Assembly: GCA_008933995.1 (NCBI GenBank)
Contig: WARS01000009.1
Coordinates: 4,434,001 to 4,498,000 of the forward strand
Direction of reading: 5' to 3'
DNA length: 64,000 bases
Source: Datnioides undecimradiatus
Lineage: Eukaryota; Chordata; Actinopteri; Lobotiformes; Datnioididae
Shown here: positions 1-11,889 of the stretch, in pieces
Numbering within the stretch: the stretch's first letter is position 1
Layout of the letters: every line of letters starts with the position of its first letter
Translations under genes and position numbers: made by a program
The notes under the pieces: generated by a model
Told to the model about the DNA's origin: nothing
Database searches by the model: none
What the model saw: only the letters and a program-made list of their open reading frames with translations

Positions 1-1952
1 GAATCCAGGCCAGAGGGGGGAGGCTAATGTCTGCTTTAACATCACCGCCAGCTCACAGAGAGGGTTAGGTAGCGGGCTAACGCCTGGGTTAACAGCACTG
101 CCAGATCACATTCTCTGAGGCAGACCTGAGGAAATGTATTGAGAGGGTCCTCAGAGAAAAATAAAGGTGACTGAGTTTCTTTGTTGAGGACCTTTTCAGA
201 TACACTTTCAGGTCAGCTGGCAGGTGGAAGTGAAGCAACATCTGGACGAAGTGAGAGAGCTGAGAGCGGAGAGGTGTAATCTATATGTTACTTCTGCTGC
301 CAACTGATTCATGATAGACAAAAAGGGTCAGCCTGGCTGTAGGGTGTAAATGTGAGCTGATGCCAAGCCACGTACCTCGACTCAGAGGGGTGTAATGTCT
401 GTTTTTATGCTGCTGCCAACAGAGATGTTTGTGCGATTCCCAAAGGCCTGATCGAATCCTGCTTCTTTGAGTTCAGCTACAAAGGGAAGAAAGGCTGAAA
501 ACAATATAAAAAGGATCACTTTGTCCAAACATATCTTCAAATGACTGGTTTTATGTCATTTAGAAATGTCAGATATAATGCTCGCCTTGCCAAAGGCGCA
601 ACAACATTTACACAAACTCAATTCGGCCACAGCAAATGTCCTTTTTTGATTTTGTTAAATTGCATTATAATCATGACTACAAAAAAAATCAGTTTTTCTG
701 ATTGTTGTGAAGAGATGTGAAACTACCAACAAATAAACTTTGATTTAACCATGGCCTCTCTTTTCAGTTACAGATGTGTTACACTCTCCACAAATGATCG
801 ATCAATCTAACGTTGAAGCAAGGTTGAACCAGGGGTAGGGTTAGCATAGCATAGCATAAACTAACCCTGTTGTTAGTCACTTCAAATGTGATAAATATGA
901 CACCCACTGTAAAGTGATTCATGTTTCGGTTTGAGTCTGAGTTTCAATTCAGCCAGACTGATTAAGCTTGAGGTGAAGCTGAGCCTGCAAACAAGCTGGA
1001 TCAGAAACCAGTTGGTCTTCAGTGTGTATGTTCATCAGTTATTCAGTGTGTTTTGCCGTCAGCCCCTGTAGTATTATTATACTGAAGCTAACAGCTCAGA
1101 TCTAAGGAATGTAGCTACACGCTAAAAGGATGTCAGATGGGCTGAGAAACATCTACGCTGTTTAGACAGGTTCTAAACAGTTTAGTCAGAGGAAGGGGGT
1201 ATTATGATCCTTTATAAACATACATCACAGTTTACAACTTTCTTTTCAACTTGAAACCTGTCTGCACTCACAGGTTTCCTTTGCCATGGGGCATTAGTGC
1301 CATTACAGACGCTCTCGCTCACAGTTTGTTGTCATCCAGTCAATGAATTTATAGTATAATCCAGCTCAGCTGCTGGCTTGTCTCCAACCAGCACGCACCA
1401 TCATGCTTTGTTGCAGTAATGTTGCAGCATTACAAGTTCTTAGCAATTAACTTTGAGACAAAAGTCTTATTAAAGTTGATGAAAAAGACAAAAAAGAAAT
1501 ACAAAAAAGCTAAAAGACAGAATTTACATTCCTGGCAAATCACAGGATGTTTGAAAGTGTCCACTACGCAAGTAATAAGTAATACGAAAGTAATTTCATG
1601 GCGGGCGTGGACAAAGTGTGATCAACCGCTGAAACCATTTACTCCATAAACCACAGGAGGATGTCACGTTGCCTTCAAAGCCAAAACAACTTGGTCGACA
1701 TTCAAACTTTTTTTGTCCCCTGTTTTCATTTTGTTTTCAGTGAAGGAACATTATCAAACAGGTTTTTATTTCATTTTGGACTGGACCGTCACAAAGAGGT
1801 GGTCTGATCTCTCTATTTGTGTTGTCTGTTCTTGGCTTCAGTCGTGGCTCGCTCTCCTCACGACCATGTTTCACTTTGTCGCCCGACTTCTCCCCGCTGA
1901 GAGGGGACTGTCACACAGCACTGTGCCAGGCCCAGAGCTGGCACACTCACAT

Positions 1953-1986
<34 letters not shown>

Positions 1987-2959
1987 TTCGCCTCTCTGTG
2001 TCTCCTATATTTAAGAAAAAATAAAAACTTCTCCTGCTCTGTTTTCCTCGTGTCATCTTGCTGAGAGACTCACTCCTCCGGGCAGATTTGAAGCATGTGG
2101 TAGCCAGAGATTTAGATAGACATATCTCTCCCATTAACATCTGCTCCCCTGGCCTGCTCCGCTCTCTCCAGAAGGCCACCGCATAGCATACACACCCACC
2201 CACACATACATACATACACACATTCGGGCACACACGCACACACATACGCTGCGGTTCATCCACGGTTGACAATCAAGGACAGTTGGTTTTGAGCAGTGTC
2301 AGGACAGTTAGACTCTCACGGGGAGTCTCCAAACTACAGGCGACTGGCACACAGACAAACACTCAGAGAGCACATTTACGGCCAAACACTGAACGCCATC
2401 TGTCAGTCACTGTAGGAGGATATTACTGCTGACACACACACACACACACAGGCACTTTCTGTGTGGCTGAATCTGTATTTATTACACAAAATTCACACCA
2501 GAACTGGCTCTGGTGTGTGGACAAATGAAAGTAGGAGTGTGCGTATTTGTCTTCTTGTGCATATTTTGCACGCTGTGTAAACACAGCATGTCCGTTTTGT
2601 CGCGAAGGTTGTCTGTGTGTTATATTTTCTTTAATATGCAGGATCCTCGTTTACTGTAGGAAGAGCTCAGACATAGAAATACCACAGTGTAAAATGACTT
2701 AATGACAAGTAAAACTTGTGCACATCCCTATTGTTTTAAAAGTGAAACTGCCAGAGCTCAGGGTGAAGCATTGCAGTTACTCATTTAGTTAAACTAATAG
2801 TCCAAAAACTCAAAGATATTCAATTTACAGTGATATTTAATTTACAAAAACAGCAGAAACACACATCTGAGAAGCTGGGACAAATTAATATTCAGATTTT
2901 GTTTTTGAAAATTGCTGCTGATTAATCTTTTGTCAATAGACGGCTGAATTATTGACTAA

Positions 2960-3335
2960 CAATATTATTGAATTATTATTATTATTATTATTGTTCAAAC
3001 ATGCAAGAACATATTAAAGCTGCAGCTGCTGGAAGGTGTGAGGGTAATTTTACTAAATATATATACAGTTACATAAGTACATTGACTGAAGTACTGTACT
3101 TACATGCTGCTTACAATGTAAAAGGCAACCGATCCACTTTTTCCTTTATGTACATTTTGCAAATAGTACCAAACGAGTGACTGCAGGACTTTTACTTGTA
3201 ATGGAGTATTTTGTCACTGGTCCATTGCTTCTTGTTTATGTGATGTATCATGTAGTGGAAGTGCAACATATCATACAGTTAAAATACTCAAGTAAACTAC
3301 ATCGGCGTTGTGATAAAGTACAGTTCCTGATTAAT
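2960..3335 (-). repeat. Dispersed AGTA-rich teleost repeat, diverged copy
   Basis: The stretch 'gcaggacttttacttgtaat' followed by 'ggagtatttt' (about 3183-3212) is the reverse complement of a repeat I recognise in many fish genomes, typified by 'AAAATACTCCACTACAAGTAAAAGTCCTGC'-like sequence. Flanking AGTA-containing words and an (ATT)n run at 2968-2991 fit a decayed copy. Related copies flank the MITE near 27.7 kb and lie near 28.74 kb. The boundaries are approximate and the family has not been checked against a repeat library. Confidence 0.5.
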
Positions 3336-5069
3336 GTATTTCTGCTTATTATAATTACACATATTAACAAATGTATGTTTTAAAGGTGTCTTGATGTAAC
3401 AATTTGTAAAATGTTTTATGTAAAAAGTATGAATAACACTTTTTTCAATTATCCCCATCTATTTTCCATTGTGTTTGGAAGTCCCATGATAACAGATGAT
3501 GCAACCGGCCTTAAACAATAACGCACATGGATGTCATTCTGCAGCCCCATCCTCTCACTTCCCGCGACCCTGCATGGACAAAGGGAAGTGTCAACACCAC
3601 CTCTCTAACTGCACAATTAACATGCAAATGAGCTCAGTCGCTAATGGCGATGGCAAAGCGCTCTTATGATGGAAATATGCTTTCTGTTTTGGCAGTATGG
3701 GTTAAACATTAGTCTGTGGAATCAGCTGAGGACAGGAGGGCAGAGGGCCCCGAGGCTTCCCCGAGGGCAGAGAGAGAGAGAGAGAGAGGGACAGAGAGAG
3801 GTCGACAGAGAGAGGGAATGGCCTCTGCACCTGCTTCACTGACTATACCAAACACACACACATAGAGCATGACCAGGCAGTTATAATCAGCCTCGTTCAG
3901 GCTGTCAGCCCGGTCAATAACTTATCCCCTCAACTGCTTTTGTTCTAGCAGCAGCTCGGCTGATGCGGCCGCTGCCCCTTATTCAACTGAAATTTATTTT
4001 CAATTGCTGCCCTCAGGCACCGGCACTGCAGCAGCTCACTGACCGGGTGAGTAAACAAACCAGCAGACCACTTCACACTCACACGCTCTCTTCAGACTTA
4101 ATGCGTGCGATTGCCAAATGAGATGTGTATACAAACTCTGGAGTTATAAAGGCTTCAAACTGTTTGTGCCTGTTTGACTAAAAAAGCTGCAGCTTTGTAA
4201 TGGAGCTGCTACACATCTACTCTTATCTAGGTTAGGATTTTGGAAAAGACGCCTCGGTCACAGGGGCACCGAGTGAGGGTGACAGCATTTGTTGCCTTGT
4301 TAGCATCCATCTGTGTGTGTGTGTGTGTTCCTGTGTGTGAACAAAGCAGTGCTGCTTTAAGTGATAAACCTCGAGTGGCTCCCAGTAAGTAACAGGTGTG
4401 TGCTCTGTGAAGGGCCAGTCATTTGTCAAACCTTGTGAAAGGAGGAGCTGACGGCCACAAGTCCATTCAGTCACAGTTGACCAGCCTGAAACAACAAAAC
4501 CCGGCATTTCTGCAGAAATGATCCCTCCTGTGTGTCTTATTTATAGATGCAGGTTAAAAAAGTGCACCCCCGGAGGCCCTGCAACACATTTTGTTTTCAC
4601 TTAATGGTTTCCTTTGTAACTTATTAAGGTCTTTTGCACATTTGCTCGCTTATGGGGCGCACACCTTTCACGCTTTCAGGCATTTTGCTTACAGCTTACC
4701 TCTCATAATTAATCTACTTTATGTATTTTAATGCGTTCTTACATATGTAATTGTTTTGTTGTTATTATACACTGTAAGCTCACAGAATTGCAATGGCAAT
4801 AAAGTTAATTTAACTCATTTGATGCTCGCTGCTGACTTTTACAAATCTGACCTGCTAGAAATAAAAGTTAAAGCAGTACTAAAAGCTAACTAACTACTAA
4901 ACTAAAAAAAGTTGCTCAAATACCTGTGGTACGACAAAATATCTCTCCATTTTACATCTGTTTGTCACAGCTCCCTGCCTCTCTTTTTCCTGTTCAATAT
5001 TTAATTCTTCATTTTTTCCCAATTTTTTTTTGTTTTATTTGCAACGTTGCATCAACTTTTGAATCTCAG

Positions 5070-5915
5070 TGGGATTTGCATGACTTGGTAAAGCATGAAT
5101 AAAAGTCTCATGAGGATCCTTTTTAGGAATCTTAAGCTCGGCCATAATGAGACAAGAAAACTCAAACTTGGAGTGTGCAAATGTCTCTCCACGTTATTAT
5201 TGCTGAATTTAGGAAACTGCCACATTTCAGAGTTTAGACCGGTAGCAATAAATACTCCTGTTACCACGTGATTATTGACCAGATTTACACTTCCAGGATA
5301 AAACTGGAGAAGCAGTGATTTGCATTCACCTCTTTAATATGCAACTGCTATGGTTTGCATTTGTTTTGTGCGTGTTATTTGCATGTGCATGATTTGTTTT
5401 GTGCATTATTTTGCGGCTTTCTTACAAATGATCCCCCTTCCATGAATGTAACAGTGCTTGATGGCAGCAGCAGCAGCAGCAGCAGCAGTTGTCTCTGCTT
5501 TACTCAGCTCCTAATTAGCCAGAATTAAGAAGTATTTCTCGGGCCATTGAAGAGTCCATTTCCTTTGAAACCAGAGCATAATAAACCTTAAGTAATTACC
5601 CCAACTCATGACTATTAACTCGCAAACCGCCAGCTTCCCTTGACAACATCCTCCTCAGTGTTGTGTGGTTAAAAGGCCATTGCAGCTACCCAGCTATTTA
5701 CATCCCATCTGGCAGCCTGCGAGGGACAGACAGGCTATACTCATTCCTAAAGACAAAAAAAAAGAAGTGTAAAATGAACTCTTTCACTCTTTCTCAACTT
5801 AGCTACGGAACTTGTGTTTTCTTCCCTCCGAATAAGTTACAAAAGGGCTTCTTCTCCTTTTCTTTTTCTGTCTTTCTTTATTTTTTTTTTTAATCCACAC
5901 ACTCATTTGCATGCG
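5070..5915. promoter_or_regulatory. Octamer-rich putative enhancer downstream of olig3
   Basis: Four exact ATTTGCAT octamers (POU/Oct binding word) occur at 5074-5081, 5318-5325, 5377-5384 and 5905-5912. A near match, GTTTGCAT, lies at 5353-5360. A 'CTAATTAG' homeodomain-type word lies between them near 5512. The sequence is non-repetitive apart from eight CAG units at 5465-5488. POU-family factors act in neural progenitors, where OLIG3 functions, so an enhancer role is plausible. This is inference from motif density; there is no direct evidence of function. Confidence 0.4.
5465..5488 (+). repeat. (CAG)8 triplet microsatellite
   Basis: Eight uninterrupted CAG units in non-coding DNA, inside the octamer-rich patch downstream of olig3. 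Confidence 0.9.
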
Positions 5916-6938
5916 GCGAGGCCGAGGAAGGGGGTCTGAATGTATAATCTTCTGCATTTAGTAGCCTGTAATCCCGACGCCTTTCTGTGATGTGATTTTC
6001 TCCTCTTGGTCCCCCATGAACAATTAACTTGTAATCTCCACAAACATACATTCTGTCGCTGCAGAGATGAGACGGAGAAACACCCAAGGGACCCGGCGGA
6101 CAAACTGCTCTGCGCTCCCCAAGGCGGATCACTTTCTTGCTGCTACAGGGAACAATTCAACTGGGCTCCATTAGGCTGCAGCCCAGTCCCCTCATTTTCT
6201 CCTCATTTTCTCCGTCTTAACATTTGTTGTTAGCTGCTCGGAAATGTTAAATAAATGCTGTCTGACCATGTGTGTGTTTAACACGGGGCCTGTGGGTGCA
6301 AAGATGAGACAGAGGGTAAAAATAAAAATAAGCAGCAGAGTCGGGTTTAAATATCTGTTTGACGCGGTTTGAAACGAGGTGTAAATGGCTCTTATTTGCA
6401 GAAGAGCGACACATTTCAATTATTGTGTCGCATCATTACTCTAATTGACAGAATAAGAAAATAATTAAACTGCTTCCTGTGTAAATAGGAAAATTCAATA
6501 TGGGTGAGGTGAATTAAAAGGTAAAAAGAGTAAAGTTCTCCTCTAATTTGTATTTTTCCTTTAAATATTTTGTCTAATGAATCTTTTGCACCATTTTCTT
6601 ATTGAAATCCAGTTTGGATCAGTGGAGACATTCAGTCTGTAAAAGTCAGCACCATCTTCTTCTTCTTTTTTAAGGCCTTGCTTTAAGAAATACACAAAAA
6701 CGTTACAATTTAAAACGATGTGTAAATGCTGGAAATATGCGAGGATTAAATAGGTTTTGGTTAGAATAAAGGAGCAGATTCAGGGGGTGAAGTTTTGTTT
6801 TTAACTTAAATATACAAAGTAGATTTTTTATCCAAAGTGGGCTTTAGGTAGTTTAACACAACGCTGTGGTGATAATTAATTTATCAGAATGTTTTTAAAA
6901 AAGAGTTTAAGACAGTAAGTATGATCCATAATCTCAGT

Positions 6939-6944
6939 TTTATT
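6939..6944 (-). terminator. olig3: Candidate olig3 polyadenylation signal
   Basis: TTTATT on the plus strand reads AATAAA on the olig3 strand, about 740 nt downstream of the stop codon. The interval 6945-7681 is AT-rich and U/A-tract-rich when read as RNA and contains no other gene, as expected of a 3' UTR. Other weaker signals cannot be excluded. Confidence 0.5.
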
Positions 6945-7681
6945 GAAATTTCATCCAGGGACGCTGGGCGATAATAAATATTTCATCAGTCATCAACAAT
7001 GTACAAAAATAAAGACACGGGGTCTCTGGGCATAACAAATTCAATTCAGCAAAAACAATCATGCTGTGATAATAACATCATCATGCAAAACATAAAAAAA
7101 GAGACAAATTAAAACGTGGAAATCAGAGCACAAATTGACATGAAACGAGCCACAAAATAAATCTAAAAACTTAGATTTGAAAACAAATTTACGCAGTGGC
7201 GGAATAATTTTAGCCAAACATATAAATGTCATTATTTTCATATAGAACTAAAAGTTTAAAATCCTTGGTACAAGGCACAGAGAGCATTCTTCGTTTTCAC
7301 AAAATGACGCCTGATACAAACAAAAATTGTAAAAAAAACAAAAACAAAAACAAATAAAAAAACAAAAGGAAAACAAAAAGAAAACAAAATGTTCATGCAG
7401 CCTTGCAACCTTTCACATTGTGGTGCGAGACTAAAACTGGCATCTTTGCATGACACACAACTTTTTTTCTTTTTACCTTCAAGTGGCAAATTCGTCAGTC
7501 TTTATAAGTCCTTGTTACAAGGAGGAAAATAACACGTTTTTTTCTCATACGCCAAACAAGAAAACAGACTAAACAACAACATGCACCAGTGAGGCCAAAT
7601 CCACCCTCATGCCCTGAATTCTCTATTTACAATCATCACTACATCTCTGAGTCTCTGCGTCTGTCTGTCGCACACCGGGCA

Positions 7682-8539
7682 TCATTTCATCCCGTCCTTG
7701 CCGTCCACTGAGAGTTTCGTGAGGCCGGTGGAGGTGATGGGGATGTGTGGAGGAGGAGGCACCTGGCAGATGGTGCAGGGACACGGCAGTCCGGCCCAGT
7801 GCTGGAAGCCGGAGCCCAGCTGCAGGGCCGGGGGCGCAGCCGGGGCACCCTTCATCAGGGAGTGGGGTGCTCGAATTGACGTGAGCCCCGGCAGCGCGCT
7901 CGTCAGAGTGGAGGATGTGGAGGAAGACAGCGCGCTCCCGAGGAGAGGATGCACCTGGTGCGCGGCTGCGGCTGCAGCGGCGGCTGCTGCGGCTGGGCCC
8001 CCGGAGTGTCCCCCGGCGGCGTGAGCGACGGTACCGCAGTGGAAAGCTGAGTGCTGCCCTCCGTAAATCTCCCCCACTAGCCGCTTCATCTCGTCCAAGG
8101 AGCTGGTGAGCATCAGGATGTAGTTCCTGGCGAGAAGAAGCGTGGCGATCTTGGACAACTTCCGCACCGAGGGCCCGTGCGCGTAGGGCATCACCTCGCG
8201 CAGGCCGTCCATGGCCAGGTTGAGGTCGTGCATGCGCTTCCGCTCCCGGCCGTTAATCTTTAGACGGAGGTGGTACATTTCCTCCTCGGTGACTTGCTTC
8301 TTCAGTTTGAACTTGTTGCTGTTGCTGCTTCCCACCGATGCTGACTTGGCGTCTCCAGAGCGCAGGTGATCGCCGCCGCTCATCTTCTGGCGCTGCTGCT
8401 CGCCTCCCTGCGTGGACGAGGACACGGAGGAGCCGACGTGGTGGTGGTGATGGTTGTGCTGCTGGTGGTGGTCTCGGAGAAACATGCCGTCCATGTCCGG
8501 GGAAGAGGCTCTGCTGCTCGGGCTGGAGTCTGAATTCAT
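7682..8539 (-). CDS. olig3: Oligodendrocyte transcription factor 3 (bHLH)
   Basis: Single-exon gene for a 285-residue nuclear bHLH transcription factor of the OLIG family. OLIG3 specifies dorsal neural-tube and hindbrain progenitors. The start [17 protein letters not shown] and the C-terminal words [13 protein letters not shown] and PPPP match OLIG3 rather than OLIG2, as does the basic region [18 protein letters not shown] (OLIG2 has [18 protein letters not shown]). The bHLH spans about residues 91-155, followed by the OLIG signature EIYGG. Distinctive features are a His/Gln-rich stretch at residues 24-34 and a run of about 11 alanines near residue 183, which human OLIG3 lacks as I recall it. 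The alanines use mixed GCN codons, so this is not a pure triplet expansion. The start is the only ATG fitting the family. A TATA box lies about 325 bp upstream of the ATG, and a 3' UTR of about 740 nt is likely. Adjacent ifngr1 and il22ra2 support OLIG3 by synteny. Confidence 0.94.
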   Translation of the reverse strand: MNSDSSPSSRASSPDMDGMFLRDHHQQHNHHHHHVGSSVSSSTQGGEQQRQKMSGGDHLRSGDAKSASVGSSNSNKFKLKKQVTEEEMYHLRLKINGRERKRMHDLNLAMDGLREVMPYAHGPSVRKLSKIATLLLARNYILMLTSSLDEMKRLVGEIYGGQHSAFHCGTVAHAAGGHSGGPAAAAAAAAAAAHQVHPLLGSALSSSTSSTLTSALPGLTSIRAPHSLMKGAPAAPPALQLGSGFQHWAGLPCPCTICQVPPPPHIPITSTGLTKLSVDGKDGMK

Positions 8540-8589
8540 TTTATGGGTTCCCTTCCGAGGTTGCTGGGTAGGAGGTCGCTGCTGGCTTC

Positions 8590-8825
8590 CTCCCTCTCTC
8601 TCTCTGTCTCTCTCTCTCTCTTTCTCTCTCTCTCACTTTCACTTTCTCTTTTTACTCTCTCTCTCTCTCTGCCTGTCTCTTTCTGGAGCCTTCAGTCACT
8701 GTAGTCACCTGATGTTGCCCGAAACCCTCCTGTCCCACGCTTCTGTCCTTCTTATCACATCGGTGACCACTTTGCCTCTGCCGACTTTCTCTCTTTTCTC
8801 TCTCTCTCTCTCTCCCTCTCTCTGT
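8590..8825 (-). repeat. CT/GA-rich tract in the olig3 5' UTR
   Basis: Two long CT-rich blocks (about 8590-8675 and 8788-8824) are separated by mixed sequence. Read on the olig3 strand they are purine (GA) tracts lying between the TATA box and the ATG, so they would form most of the 5' leader. Such (GA)n leaders can bind GAGA-type or polypurine factors or form triplex DNA; no function is shown here. Confidence 0.7.
8755..8760 (-). promoter_or_regulatory. olig3: Start-stop upstream ORF (ATG-TGA) in the olig3 leader
   Basis: Reading the olig3 strand, the only ATG I find between the predicted start site (about 8835) and the coding ATG (8539) is at 8760-8758. It is followed directly by TGA at 8757-8755, with TAA next. 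A start codon immediately followed by a stop is the minimal upstream ORF type, known in other genes to hold ribosomes and lower downstream translation. The context (C at -3, G at -1) is only moderate. Confidence 0.55.
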
Positions 8826-8863
8826 GTGTGTGTCTCTGCGGTGAGGAGGACACTGATAGTGGG

Positions 8864-8871
8864 TATTTATA
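8864..8871 (-). promoter_or_regulatory. olig3: olig3 TATA box with upstream GC box
   Basis: TATTTATA on the plus strand is TATAAATA on the olig3 strand, about 325 bp before the ATG. This predicts transcription starting near 8835. About 75 bp further upstream a GGGGGCGG word at 8942-8949 is a GC-box (Sp/KLF type) candidate. Confidence 0.65.
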
Positions 8872-9479
8872 CACGCGGGCAGACAAAAGCGGCTTTCCTA
8901 TTCATAACGCCTAGTTAGGAGGATGACGTGCCCGTTAGAAAGGGGGCGGTGTGCTTTGACTGTCCCAGTGACCGCGGTGCGCAACCATTCACTGCCATTG
9001 TCAGGACACCGTTGGGGGGCACAGCGCGCCTCTCCTCTTCTCCTCTTCTTCTCTTGTTTGTCTTCTTTTCTCTTCTTCTCATCGCTTGTTTCTCTTCTCT
9101 TGCCTCTCCACACATCTTCTCTTCTCGGGGATCAGAAACTTGCTCTTCCTGGGACGAGCTGGTCAGTTTTATTAATGCTTCTTTTACGAGATTTTTGTAA
9201 AAAAAAACAAACTTAAACATGTCTTTAGAAGTTGTTTCGAGAGCATCTTACGCTTTGCTTTCTTCCCAAATAGTTACTCAAACCAGTCTTTGTGGCCTGC
9301 CTCGTCTGCTGAGCATTTTATGATCTGCGCAATGTAAAATTTACGCATAAAATAATTCTTAAAACATCGTTGAAAATGTTCTTTTTTGGGGGGTCTCACA
9401 GACTCACAACTGTTCAAAACGCCACCGGCATTTTACACAGTGTTCGATTCGATGAGGGGTGTTGTTATTATCGGACAGT

Positions 9480-9720
9480 CACATTTTAAACCAAAGTCTT
9501 TGGCCGGTGGTTGCCCGAGGGAATGAGGAGGAATGGGAAGGGAAATTGCTTTTCCCATTCAGCGGCTCCCGGTGCCGCAGGGGAGCGTGGCCTCCGCTGG
9601 GACTGAGGTAACATGCCCGCTCCGACACTCGGCACTCTGCTGGCCATATGGCAGCATGTGGGCGTCAGAGTTTAACTTGATAAAACTTCTCACCGCTGCC
9701 ATGTGTTACCGAAGGGTCAT
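9480..9720. promoter_or_regulatory. Putative proximal regulatory patch of olig3
   Basis: GC-richer, non-repetitive sequence 0.6-0.9 kb upstream of the olig3 start site. It contains a 10-bp palindrome GCCATATGGC at 9643-9652 with a CATATG E-box at its core (a bHLH target word; OLIG proteins prefer CATATG). A short inverted repeat, GGGAAATTGCTTTTCCC, lies near 9539-9555. Auto- or cross-regulation by OLIG/neurogenic bHLH factors is speculative. Confidence 0.35.
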
Positions 9721-9746
9721 TTTTCAATTAATCAATTCACTGCAAC

Positions 9747-9785
<39 letters not shown>

Positions 9786-11889
9786 ATGTAACTTTCTTTC
9801 GTTAACAGTTTTAGCCCTAAAGATCACTATAAACTACATTTTGGTTAATACTATTTAAATTCCAATTATTTTAAAGTGCAGACTATATGAGAGTCACTGA
9901 AATAATCACAGTGTTGTTATTTAAGATTCATTCATTGAATATCAAGAACTCAGCTCGAAATACTTTAATCATCTCTCAAGGGACGATTTGAGTCCAGCAG
10001 CACTGAGGATTCATTCGCACACGGGAAAGAAAAAACAAGCACCAACAAAAAATTAAGAGGGGCTATTATTAAAACTAAAATGCAGATTTATTTGAATAGA
10101 ATAAAGAGTAAAGGAAAAAATTAAAATCATCAAAAGTGTGTTTTCACATCGATAAAACAGAATGTGTGAAATGAACTCAAAGCATTTATGACAAAGCACA
10201 TTTTATGCATTGAGTAAACAAACAGATTGATCTCCAGAGGTGTTTTTTTGTGTTAAAATATTGGGAGAATGCATTAAATTGAGTCAGCATTGTGTACATT
10301 GAGCTGCTGAGAGTGCTCTCTCCACTCTGAAGAGTCTACTCCAGATCTGTTTTGTGGAGGTGGAGTGGAGGAACGGGCCGCCGACAATAACGTGGAAGTA
10401 ACTGAAGCACTCTTCTGCTGACCACCACCTCAGCATCCCTCCATCCATCCATCTGTCTATCCCTCCATCCGTCCGTCCGTCTGTACACCCACCCACCCAG
10501 CACTTCAAACCCAGATAATAAAGTCTGTCTCAAACTCTTCTCGGTGCTCTATATCCTTCGCCAATGAGATCCCCCTGGTAGAACAGTAAAAATGTGTATT
10601 CACGGCCTCATTGTTGGCCCAGCAAAAGAGCCCTTCTCATAAAGGTGCTGCCAATGCAAAGAAAAGCGCTGGTCTGCTTTGCTCTCTCTTGGTGGCATTT
10701 GAAAGTGTAAAGCTTTGAATACCAATTGCTTGAACTGGACATATGTGAATCCGCTGTAAGCCTACTAATCCTGTCCCCAAGTGTTTCTTTGTGTGCGGGG
10801 CAGCCTCGCACACCCAAGAGAAAGTGTTCCTAATCCGGCCAATGTGGAGAAATGTGTGAATGAGAGGGACAGAGGCGAGCTCAGAGGAGGTGTGTGTGAG
10901 CGTGTGTGTGTGTGTGTGTGTGTGCGTGCCAGGTATCAATTTGTGCAGGAACACATGCCTCTGAATGGGTTTCTTTTGCTTTATTTATGTATTTTTTGGT
11001 GTTTTGGAGTGCATGTGTTTGTGTGTGTGAGTGTGTGTGTCCTTCTGAGGCCCCAAGCTCCACACCACCAGGACACTGGTCTAAATGGAGGCAGTTATTC
11101 ACCGTTCCCTACACTACTTTCGCAGCAGGTCGCCCCTAATGTGCTCTTTTCACTGCGTAAGCTCCTCGCTTTTCTTTTATTCCTCTGTTCATATCTTTTT
11201 TTTTGTCTCTTTCCCTCTCTCCTCCTCTCACTCCCTCTCTCTCTCTCTGGCACTGTCTCTGCTCCTTCCTCTCTGCAGCTTTTGGCTCTGCTTGTTCTTC
11301 TCTTGCAAGCCTCTCACTTTTTATCTTTCTGTCTTTCATAAGTGGCTCTCTGCCCTCTCACATCAGTTTTCCAGGCACCGAAAGGGCAGTTAGTCACACA
11401 TCACTGGAAGTCGATTTGAGTGTGGACTTTTTATATTAGTGCTCTGTTTGAATGGTTGCTATGGTTTGAATGTGACGTGAACATTGGTTGTGACAGTTTT
11501 AATGTAAAACATGAGCTTGCTATATGTAAAACTCTATATGTAAAACACTTTTTTTTAGGTTTGGGGCAGTAAAACTATACTCTAACACTGGTTCAGTCTA
11601 ACATATTGGTGTTGGTTAAAGTTAACTGTAACCAAAACACTGTAAGACTGTGTATGTATGTGGTGCTCTTGTAATAAACTGTTAAACACATTGAGAATTT
11701 TAGAGTTGCAGAAGAGAGAAAACTGTACTGGTTCCTAAAATTAACTTTTTGCAAAGGATACAGCATCTTTAATAACTTTATCACACCGTTTGCAGTTCAT
11801 TCATATGCTTTCTTCAAGTCACTGCTATGCTTTCTAACGGTTTCTAACATCACCTGAATCTGCAGCTTTACTGTTTCGGTTCACTCTCA

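Larger units (their letters stand above)
1..6900. other. Gene-free flank downstream of olig3
   Basis: I see no convincing coding exon on either strand. The short open frames present are low-complexity (CA/TG-encoded) or match no family I know. The stretch holds (CA)n at 1954-1983 and 2432-2450, (GA)n at 3770-3788, an AGTA-rich dispersed repeat near 3.0-3.3 kb, and non-repetitive patches (about 3.6-4.05 kb and 5.05-6.15 kb) that look like regulatory DNA. A perfect octamer ATGCAAAT lies at 3622-3629. Its likely role as a cis-regulatory flank of olig3 is inferred from position only. Confidence 0.5.

Noticed and set aside
1713-2272. Open frames of 80-133 codons around the CA repeat
   Set aside because: They are largely translations of (CA)n/(TG)n and lack any family resemblance or splice context.
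7682-8539. First thought: olig2, with the IFNAR-type receptor cluster following
   Set aside because: The termini (MNSDSS start, [10 protein letters not shown] end) and [18 protein letters not shown] fit OLIG3. The receptors are ifngr1 and il22ra2, which neighbour OLIG3 and not OLIG2.
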